NCBI GenBank assembly: GCA_034766995.1 | Contig: CM068319.1 | Span: 19,792,422 to 19,856,421, forward strand | DNA length: 64,000 nucleotides | Reading direction: 5' to 3' | Origin: Acanthacorydalis orientalis | Lineage: Eukaryota > Arthropoda > Insecta > Megaloptera > Corydalidae | Part shown: positions 54,617-64,000 of the stretch, piece by piece | Position numbering within the stretch: the first letter of the stretch is position 1 | Layout: each line of letters begins with the position of its first letter | Notes under the pieces: model-generated | What the model saw: the letters and a program-made list of their open reading frames with translations, nothing else | The model's database searches: none | What the model was told of the DNA's origin: nothing | Position numbers and translations under genes: made by a program

Positions 54617-55287
54617 TCAGCAACAGTAGCCTCTGTCAATCCACTGCTGGATAAAGGTCTCTTCAATGATTTTCCATTTTATACGTTTGAATTCCTCTCT
54701 TCTCTACTGATATTCAATAATTTTTTTAATTTTCTTATCCCACCTGTTCATTGGTCTCTTTCTTGGTATTTTTATATTTCGTGGTTTCCAGTTAATAATT
54801 TCTGTTGTCCATCGATTGTCTCCTGTTCTTGCAACAAGCCCTGCTCAGTTCCGTTTCAAACTCTCTACTCTTCTTATTACATCTGTGACTTCTGCCTGTT
54901 TTCGTATCCTTTCTGTTCTTTTCTAATCTCTTCTAGTTATTCATAGCATGCATCTTTCCATACTTCTGTGTGTTGTTTGGAATCTTTGAATGATTTTGGC
55001 GTTAAACACACATGTATCGCTGCCATAAGGACTGGTAGTATACATTGATCAAATACATTTTTCTTCAAACAGAATGGGATTGTTGATTTAAATATCGAAG
55101 AATTTCATCCAAATTAGCTCTATCTCATTTTTATTCTCATGTTTACTTCTTCTATGATAAATCTTTGTTGATAAGTTGGCCTAGATAGACATAATTTGTA
55201 ACTTCTTTTACTTCTGTTCTTTTTATTTCAATTTCCTTCAGGCAAACAAACGCATTGAATGACACTTTAGATTTTGCGTGGTTTTTG
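54617..55287 (-). mobile_element. 3' fragment of an RTE-type non-LTR retrotransposon
   Basis: Read on the minus strand, this is the C-terminal end of a reverse-transcriptase polyprotein. In order it shows EVTNYVYLGQLIN, then RSMERCML, then RKQAEVTDVIRRVESLK, then a degraded W-AGHVAR-type motif (AGLVARTGDNRWTTEI), KIPRKRPMNRWDKKIKKI and finally EETFIQQWIDRGYCC with TGA at 54617-54619. The YLGQ, DVI, RW and FIQQW pattern is characteristic of RTE/BovB-like elements. There are several frameshifts and stops. The catalytic polymerase domain lies further 5' and is absent; the fragment stops at a TA array (55290-55308). The element ended ~520 bp before the dlg1 exon and is oriented against it. Confidence 0.82.
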
Positions 55288-55807
55288 TTTATATATATAT
55301 ATATATAAATTATTATAAAATATAAATGTATTGATACAAATATCGATTTAAAATGTACATATCTGTATATCGACCCCCACTGATCATTTTCATATACTCA
55401 CAATTACTTATTTAATGAAAATGAATGAATTCATAATCGAGATAACATAGTATACTAAATTTTTATCGTTTTTTTACTTGGTAATAAACAGTAAGGCTAG
55501 TATCTTTTTATGTACTTTATTAAACGACGTTGGTATTGGGACAGCATCTTATTAAATATTTGACGGTTCAGTTACAACGTGCATTGCATTTCTTTAATTG
55601 AATTGTTACTCATTTATACCCTCTAATTTATAGTTATATATTTCTTTTCTTGATAGGCGTTACTAAGTAATCATTTTCATAAATTTAATTAATAGATTAT
55701 ATTTTACGTATTATTAACCATCAGAGAAAATTATCCTTTTTAAAATTTATTAGCTGGAGGCTAAGTTCTGTGTTTAATTTCAAAAATAATTGTATATTTA
55801 TTTACAG

Positions 55808-55944
55808 ACATCCAAGAGTTCTACGAATTGACTCTACTGGATGACTCGAAATCCATCCAGCAAAAGACTGCAGAAACAATCCGTATTGCCAATAAATGGG
55901 AATCGAGTGATGGTCCCATTGCACCTACGTACTCAAATAACGAT
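55808..55944 (+). CDS. dlg1: Internal exon of discs large (dlg1), post-L27 segment
   Basis: A 137-nt exon between TTTATTTACAG and GTAAGT. It begins with the last two bases of a codon (upstream phase 1) and ends in phase 0, encoding 45 whole codons: IQEFYELTLLDDSKSIQQK, TAETIRIANKWE, then SSDGPIAPTYSNND. From memory of the family, DIQEFYELTLLDDSKSIQQ is the segment that follows the L27 domain in the long (S97-type) isoform of Drosophila Discs large. Dlg is a membrane-associated guanylate kinase (L27, three PDZ, SH3, GK) that organises septate junctions and synapses at the plasma membrane. The exon is therefore expected only in L27-containing isoforms. The preceding L27 exon and the following PDZ exons were not found, so introns on both sides are long (at least 8 kb downstream). 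Confidence 0.88.
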
Positions 55945-56374
55945 GTAAGTTCTTTTCAATTACACATATATATTTTTTTATTATTTGACAGGTTGAATAT
56001 TCTATTTCGGTTGTTTAAACTTTGATCATTTCTTAATATAAATTGTTTATGAATGAAAAACAGATATACAATTCCCATTTGTAATTAATTTGGAAATAGT
56101 ATACAAATATTTACATTAAATATCTGTATTTTCATAAATTTATGAGATTCGTACTTTCAAATGAATTTAAGTCATTTGAAATGTATATCAAAACACCAGG
56201 TTTTCAATAGTATTATTACAATTTTTAAAATATAAAAAATTCGGACATTTCTATAATCACAAAATTCTAAAATTAGAATTCTGTAATTAAAAAAAATTCA
56301 ACAAAGATTTATACTATTATTAATATTAAGTAATTCGTGCACCAAAGATAGTAAACTTAATAAATAGAAACCTA

Positions 56375-56405
<31 letters not shown>

Positions 56406-56599
56406 GATTTTACTACAAGTATGTAATTAAGAAGACTTTCCACGAAAGTAAATATATTTCTATAGATTTATGTTATTATTTAAAATTGAGTAACAAATAT
56501 GTATATTCATTCGTCATACCTACATTAAGATCAATGAATTTATCTAACTAGGAAAATGATTTCAGATAAGAAGGTATTTTCAACAGTATTTATCTACAA

Positions 56600-56750
<151 letters not shown>

Positions 56751-57538
56751 TATATTTTCCTCTGATTTAAACACTATGAAATGATTCAATATATTTGTAC
56801 GAAAAGTTAAGACTGGAGTACTGATTGAACAATTATATAAAAACTGACCCATTAATTTTCTGAAAAGTAAAAAGAAAATTTAGGATAACAATAACTCCTT
56901 TCGAAAATTAAAATTTTTAGCTATTGAATTGTTGATATTTTTTTATGCTTTATTGTTAATTCATTTCATTAATTTAATTAATTTTGTAGTAGATCTCGAT
57001 GATAAACTAGTGTAGAACTATAATATAATCCCAATTATATATTTTATAAATATATATCAAAGTATAATAAAAATAAACTTTACTGTATTGCTTAATTGTA
57101 TATGTATATATATATATATATATACATGTTTGTGTGTGTGTGTATAAAATTAATTTGGTTCAAAAACAAATATTCCATTTCGATTTCAACTTAATACTAA
57201 AATTAATGAATGAGTATGCTATATGCAACTAAATGAACACTAAAAATTCTACATGTATGCTAGTAATAAACCCATTTCATTCAATCAGACTAGAATCTAA
57301 AAATTATAAATAACAGCGTTATGCAGTTTTGCAGTGTGTGAAATTACAAGTATGTATGTATCTACGTACTCATAACTGTTAGATATAAAAGCAATTTATT
57401 TTATGTAGTTCAAACTAGTAATACGAAGGAAAAAAAACTAATTTTATTAGAGTACTGCTCTGAAATTTATAATACTGATATAGTTTAGTTAGTTTGATTG
57501 ATGAAATTTGCTTGTGATAAAATTGATACTTTCCTATC

Positions 57539-57539
<1 letters not shown>

Positions 57540-57597
<58 letters not shown>
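57540..57597. repeat. (TA)n microsatellite
   Basis: A pure TA array of about 57 bp. Confidence 0.95.
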
Positions 57598-57600
<3 letters not shown>

Positions 57601-59031
57601 CGTTCTTTAATAAGCAATAATAATTGTTTCAATTTATATTCTAGAGTATATTAGTATTAAATGAAAGAAATTTGGTTTTATTAATCACTATAATAAATTT
57701 ATAATGAATATTCTACACTATTTGAATAATAAATTATTTCCTAAATAATAATTGTCTTGCATATTTATGTAATTTCAAATCTTTATATTTTTTTGAAGAA
57801 TAAAAGTTTAATTATAACAATTAACTATTCTATAAAATGGTACCATATTGTTAATATTTAATACAAATTCCATCAGTCATTGTCTTCGATTTGAAATAAG
57901 TAAATTTTTATTGTTTACATACATGTAATACTAATTTTCTATATCTTTTAATAATATAGTTGTACTATCACGGGATGAAAAGCATTGTGACATTTGATTA
58001 CTATCCTTAAATATTATAAAATCCATTTTGGTTTTGAACAGTTTTTGAACGACAAAGATTATTTTTAATTAAAATAGATCGATTGTTTTTATAAAAGTGT
58101 TACTATTGTTTTCTTCTAATCTATATCTATTGACAAATAAAATTTATTAGTTTAAAAATTGTGGAACAATTAATTCGTTCAAAATTGTAAAAGTTTCATA
58201 TGTTCAAATATTTTGATTTGACAAGGATGTCCGATTAAAATGAGTATAATAAATTTATTAAAATTTTTTTTCGGATATATGTCTATATTAAAAAATATTT
58301 TTGATTAAAATTGAGTAGAAATAAAAGACCATAAAATACCTTTACCAAAACAGAAAGATTATAAACAAAATTAATTTATGCATGTTTAATTTTATAGTGA
58401 ATAAATGTTCTTTTGTTTTTCGATCTACTTTTCATAATTTTATTTATGTTTGTAAATATTTGAAAATTAATTTATCTACATTTCTTAAATATTTATCTGT
58501 AATTGTCTTTAAAAATTCATTGAAATTACATCTCTATGGAAGAGCACATCAAAGATAATGAAATATGCATCAAAATTGCATTAACTTCTAAGAATATTCC
58601 TTTAATCTAATTTTTTTCATTATTTATTGCATTGCTTTTTAATTTTTACTTTAAAATATGATTAAAAATAATGTTATAGTATATTTTCCATGACTTAATT
58701 GAATGAAAAATGAAAAAGCGCTATCGCTTCTATCAAAGTACTTGATATAAAAGCACACAGAGTCGCTAATGAACTCATAAATATTTGTACTAGTTATTTT
58801 AATATTCTTATGAAGTAGTAGTAGTAGTAGCAGTTAAAAATAAAAAGAAAATATGCTGGTGAAACTTAATAAAAAATACTGCTGTCGTGCAAGAAAACTT
58901 TTCTTTCTTTAGGATTGATGTATGTAATAATAATATATTAACACTTTTTACACATTCTGCTTTGAACTAGTTGATAAATCGTCATGTAAAATGTTACTTG
59001 TATTTTAAAAATAAATAACAGATGGAAAAAG

Positions 59032-59067
59032 TATATATATATATATATATATGATTGTGTGTATATG

Positions 59068-59133
<66 letters not shown>

Positions 59134-59140
59134 TGTGCGA
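59032..59140. repeat. (TA)n array with duplicated ATGATTGTG flank
   Basis: TA blocks at 59032-59052, 59074-59084 and 59085-59130. ATGATTGTG appears both inside (59051) and at the right edge (59129), suggesting duplication of a TA-plus-flank unit. Confidence 0.9.
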
Positions 59141-59459
59141 ATAAACATAAAAAATTGTTACAAATATTTGTACACAACAAATCTAGTTGAATAATTTCCT
59201 TTCATAATACAATATCGTTGGCAATTTTTCGTCACACTCGCACACAATCGTGACCTGCATAGAAACGCGTTTTATTACCCTAACTTATCTCGAAAAAAAA
59301 AACAGCCTTACACAAACATTTCACATCCATTTATATATAAAAACAACTTTTTTTGTGTGTGCGATATTACGCTTTCATAGCACCACTGTATAGATCACAA
59401 AAGTCAGAAACAAAACAATACACCGAACATAAAAGAGTATAAAAATAAAATATATGTTC

Positions 59460-59985
59460 CAAGACAATATTTTCTTTTCAATTTGAACAATGTGTCAAAA
59501 TGTTTGACTTTCAACGACGACGTTCACGATTTTACACCAGTGTCCTTGCATCGAATCCGAACGCAACCCTCATGAAATGTACAGCTTAGTGTCATGGCGT
59601 TTCGTTGGATGTCGAGTCGACTGTCAGACAGCGACAAATGTCGTTGTCAACCGTTCTGATAAAATACGGCGATCTTGTAGTGTCTACTACAGCGGTACAT
59701 TTGTTTGTTGGCAAGAGATGACAATTGTTCTCCTCGGTAGCTTTCGCCAATCACATTTCATCTTGTTTATGTTCGCTCGGCGTACAGTTCAATAGTGCGT
59801 GTTTACGCACGCATCACAGAACACTTTCATATATACTAGGGTCATTCTCCAAATTTCCAATTGTAAAAATCAGTTTGACTGACATCAACAGCGCCAATAC
59901 ATGCGTGTCTTGTCCATCAATCAGTATACTGTGTAAATTTAAACTTGTAACAAACATTCGACTCAACCCTTTTTAAATAAAACAC
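59460..59985. promoter_or_regulatory. CpG-richer island, candidate alternative promoter within dlg1
   Basis: About 500 bp with many CpGs and no microsatellite. It contains a CCAAT-type GCCAATCAC (59746-59754), a palindrome GTGCGT-GTTT-ACGCAC (59795-59810) and an inverted repeat GACAGCGAC-AAAT-GTCGTTGTC (59627-59648). Open frames at 59577-59795 and 59725-59976 show no domain. dlg1 is known to have a short isoform lacking the L27-proximal exons, transcribed from a downstream promoter. This island lies 3.5-4 kb downstream of the L27-proximal exon, where such a promoter could sit. This is inference; the true strand and start are unknown. Confidence 0.35.
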
Positions 59986-61299
59986 ATACTAGCAACTATG
60001 TTCGCTAGTACTTTTACTTTTCGTTCTTTTTTTTGTTTTTATTTAATTACATAAAACACTTCCAACCAGGAATATTTCAGAAACTTTCTACAGGCATTTT
60101 AGTAACCTACGAATGTCAATCAGAAAGTATCTGGAATATATTTTTTAAATAAATACCAAAGCATCAGAGATTTTACTTAGGTAATATTTTTTTAAATATT
60201 TTCCCAGTTTATCAACATACGTGCTCTAACATTAAATAAACGACTCTATAGAAAAAATGTTTCCCATGTAGCTATGCATAGAGAGCCAAATATGCATAGA
60301 TTTATACTCTGGCTTGGTCGATCATAAATAAAAAGTCTAGTTTAAATAAAAAAAAGATATTTCAATGAACGAAAAACGGGATAATCTAAATAAGAAGGAT
60401 TTAGATAACAAGAAAAATATTTTAAAGTCTCTCAATAAACGATCAATGTTATTTTTATTTTGTATACAACAAAATACACACATTAATTAGCTAGACTTTT
60501 ACTGGGAATCTGTTGAACATTCTTAAGAATAATCAATATAGGATAACGGCATGATCATTATTTACCTGTAACATTTATGGAACTATTTTTCAACTTTCAA
60601 AACTCATTATCAAACCATATCAGTGTTAAAATTTCTTTTTTCTTCTTTTCTTTGATATATTTTGATTTTATAAAAAAGGACTACAATAAGCTATATATTA
60701 AATTCAAACTGTTAAGTTGATATTGGTATGAAACGCCAAAAATGATTAAAATGAGTTTGAACTTGCATCACAACAGTTTAAACAACACTTACATATTTAT
60801 ACATTTCTAACAGAACAACAAATGGAATTAGAAGTGAATAATCAATCGAAGTAATGAATAATTTTCTTTAAATTAAACCAGATTTAAAAAAAAATATTTG
60901 TAACATATATAATTTCTTGTTACATTTACAAATTTCTTTAAAAAAAACATATGATTGAAAATAAAATCCAAATATAATCTTTGTATAACAGCAAATAAAA
61001 CAAATATATATTTAAATTAAAAAAAAATAATATAAAAACATTGTGTGAATTTAAAACTATCGAGATATATGCAGGTCGTTTTCAGGTTATTAATACACTT
61101 TGTATCCGTTATGAACATTTCTATCTGAAATAGAAATGCAAATTTCAATTAACAGATTAACATGACATAAATGCCCCTTTTGCACCAACTTCTATATTTA
61201 CAAATAAAAACGATGTGAATACCAATGATCGAATTCGATGAACATGTTATATGATTTTTTTAAATAACGTTATCTAAATTTATTCATACAAACGTACAT

Positions 61300-61301
<2 letters not shown>

Positions 61302-61368
<67 letters not shown>

Positions 61369-61384
61369 ATATTATATATATATA

Positions 61385-61457
<73 letters not shown>
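61302..61457. repeat. Compound (CA)n-(TA)n array, longest in the window
   Basis: A CA block (about 61301-61317) leads into about 140 bp of TA. The TA tract is broken by TT steps at 61357, 61371 and 61390, giving a repeated ATTATATATATATATA unit. Confidence 0.95.
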
Positions 61458-61460
<3 letters not shown>

Positions 61461-62907
61461 AGAGAGAAACAACCATAAGCGTTGAATAAAATTCCTCATT
61501 TACTATATATTATCCCTAATTCATTATTTAAATAATACTTGAAGTATAATAATACTAATATTAATATTCGATGTAAATAGATACAATTTTTATATCAAAA
61601 ATCAGTTAAATATCTACAATGTATTGCGTTGAGTTAATGGTTTCATTTATTATAAAAAAATTAAAACACTTTAAGTGTCTTCTTTTTAGAAAAGCTTTAA
61701 AAAAATTGAATTTAAATAATCAAATGTTCAATAAATATTTTAATATTTATATTGATGTCATAAAAATAGAGAATTATTTTAAAATTATTTTCATTTTTTA
61801 TATTATTTTTCCTTAATTCTTACCTCATAATATGTAAAAAATGTATTCGTGGTTCTATGCGATTCCTGCATAACCTTGGAATTTATAGTCTATAATTCTG
61901 ATTTTACATAATAAAATAAAATGTATGAATTTTTAATTAAAAACTATTATTTTATAATACTTTCTAAGATAATAGTAGTACACTGACTGAACCTGCGAAC
62001 CTGTCTTATTTTAAACTTAAATGCACACATTTTAAAATAAAAGGCAAATAAACATGTAAAAAAGAAATATTTCAAAAGTATATAAATATAAAATATTAAC
62101 GATGTGTAAAGTATCGAGATGAGAGCCGATTTTTTTCTTAAAAGGTATACAAGAAGTAAAATTTTAATTTTCTTTTGAATATATTTCCAAGAACAATCAA
62201 ATATGATTTATATTAAATATTTTATAAAATATGTTTTTAGAGAGTGATATTTTCAAATTTCAAATATGTTATTAAATAATTTTTATAGAACTTTTTTTCT
62301 TATCTCTTTTATATAATTATTTCCTTTATCTCTATATGATTTTATGAACCAATTATATTTAATCAACTGTGTTTTGTAATGAGTAAAAGTATTCAACTAA
62401 AAAAGAGAAAATTATAAAACGATAAATTTAACGGAATTCATTTACATAAACATCTCCAAAAATGTACATAACTAAGCATACATTTCGTCACGATACATAT
62501 AGTAGACTACTTTTTGTTATACTTTTTTTATTAACAAAAAGGATCATGTATTCAAGCGGGAAATTGATAAATACAGTTAATTAATTATGATTCAAAATTG
62601 CCAATGGTTAGAAAACAGTGATATATTTTACTCATACCTTGAGGCACGCATATAATTACAAAACAACACATCGTATGGCAATATTTGTATGGTGATACAT
62701 AAAGATTTAATCAATTGCAAAAAGTAATTAACGAAATAAACGGATGCTTTCACACAAGACCCGCATGCGTTCAACATTCCTGCAAGTAAATATCAATTTA
62801 TTTATAATGTATTCGTACATATTAAAGGATTAAACAGCTTTGTGTAAAACGTTTTAATTATGAATTTATATATTACATACATACAAACATACATATTTAA
62901 CATACAA

Positions 62908-62910
<3 letters not shown>

Positions 62911-62957
<47 letters not shown>
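62911..62957. repeat. (TA)n microsatellite
   Basis: A pure TA array of about 47 bp. Confidence 0.95.
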
Positions 62958-62960
<3 letters not shown>

Positions 62961-64000
62961 AAATATGATCTCATATAGAGAACTCAATATAGTAAGGAAG
63001 GTAATTTATCTGAAACTAAATATTTTCATCATTATTTATCGGCGAAGTTGTTTTTTTTCTCTGTTAAATGAAAGCTTTTTCTAACTGTATTCATTTTGGT
63101 CTACTTTAGTTTCACATCATCAATATATCACCTGGTATACCGATCAGCTCATTTATCTACCTCTACTTACTTTTCTTTATTGCTCTTGTTTTTTCAATGT
63201 TTATACGTATATCCAAGAGTTTTGTGGTTGTTTTTTCTTTGTTAATATCGCACGTACGTTATTGTATGTTGTACATCACTCAGTTGGACTTCAATATCTT
63301 CAATGTTGTGTTTATTTAAATTTATTGATTTGTCAACACGTATTCAGTTTCAAATAATATTTTTCAGAACACTCTCAAATGGTAACAATTTTTCTATATA
63401 TTAGGATGTAAGAATAAAAAAAATATAGTATTAATAATTGACATCAAATTTTAAAAAAGAACTGAATTTGATTCAGTTTTTTTTTAAAAAATATAAAATT
63501 TTAGATTAGAAAATAAATATTTAACTTCATTGCAGTTATAAATATTAATTTTTAAATAACTGAGTAAGTTTAATTGTGTACTTCACATGACAGTGATATA
63601 AAATTCAATACGTTTTTCAAAATCTGGTAATTAATTTATAAAAAAAAATATTGTTTAACATTGTTTCAGTTAGCAATTTTAACTTCTTTATTTTATGCAT
63701 TCTTATATGAAGTACCTGATAGTGTATTACATTATTTTATACAGAAATTTGACTAATTTAAATTTTTATAACAAGTATGGAAATAATAATGACACTATGC
63801 AATTGATGAGTTAACAATTCATAAAAAGAAAACCTAATTTTTAAAATAGTTATTTTACAAATGCAGATATATTGTGAATTGAATATACAATTATATATTT
63901 TTTGCTTTGTTCCTATAGGAAGACTAAAATGAACCTGAAATAATAAAAAACTTTAAATTATTATTTATAGTACAAGTCGTTATAGAAGTTATTAAAAGTA

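Larger units (their letters stand above)
59986..64000. other. AT-rich non-coding DNA, probably dlg1 intron
   Basis: TA arrays lie at 61318-61457 and 62911-62957. No exon, RNA gene or mobile element was recognised. The plus frame 61619-61816 is a low-complexity Lys/Phe/Ile translation of AT-rich DNA. Confidence 0.55.

Noticed and set aside
59577..59976. Protein-coding gene in the 59.5 kb island
   Set aside because: The frames lack domains and splice sites that would connect them to dlg1. Promoter-like composition is the simpler reading.

Overview
The window is nuclear DNA from an insect. It is very AT-rich and gene-poor. An arthropod-type RR-2 chitin-binding cuticle protein gene, one exon of the scaffold gene discs large, several decayed Tc1/mariner-type elements and an extraordinary density of (TA)n microsatellites (about 70 arrays in 64 kb) all fit this. 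I cannot name the order or species from the sequence. Almost all tyrosine/isoleucine-alternating open frames are translations of (TA)n tracts and are not genes.

Layout. 1-4.4 kb: non-coding, with a 17-bp-stem hairpin near 0.92 kb. 4.4-7.4 kb, minus strand: a complete two-exon RR-2 cuticle protein gene (4-codon first exon, 2.3 kb intron, 166-codon second exon) with a TATA box and arthropod initiator. Its intron carries a tandem duplication split by a TA array. 7.4-40 kb: intergenic or intronic DNA with TA arrays every kilobase or so, a 475-bp internally deleted mariner at 11.4-11.9 kb with target-site duplications, a pair of divergently oriented mariner fragments at 15.4-15.85 kb, and islands of higher-complexity, CpG-containing sequence (about 8.0-8.5, 21.5-22.2, 31.6-32.0, 33.8-34.3 and 39.2-39.6 kb) that look like non-coding regulatory DNA. 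40.7-42.1 kb: a tandem duplication in which one copy contains a 630-bp TTAA-flanked piggyBac-like insertion while the other copy preserves the empty site. 45-47 kb: a second possible piggyBac-type end and a hAT-like remnant. 49.6-50.2 kb: a CpG-richer island followed by a consensus splice donor. 50.87-52.13 kb: a nearly full-length but dead mariner. 54.6-55.3 kb: the 3' end of an RTE-type non-LTR retrotransposon (minus strand). 55,808-55,944: a single plus-strand coding exon of discs large (dlg1), from the region just after the L27 domain. 59.4-60.0 kb: a second CpG-richer island, a candidate alternative dlg1 promoter.

The two real genes are unrelated in function: one is an extracellular structural cuticle protein, the other a membrane-associated guanylate kinase scaffold. 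The flanking dlg1 exons are not seen, so most of the right half is probably dlg1 intron, and the cuticle gene may be upstream of it or nested within it on the opposite strand. I did not identify a new enzymatic or defence system. The most distinctive features are the TA-array landscape, two tandem duplications whose copies are separated by TA arrays, and the filled/empty-site pair for the TTAA element.
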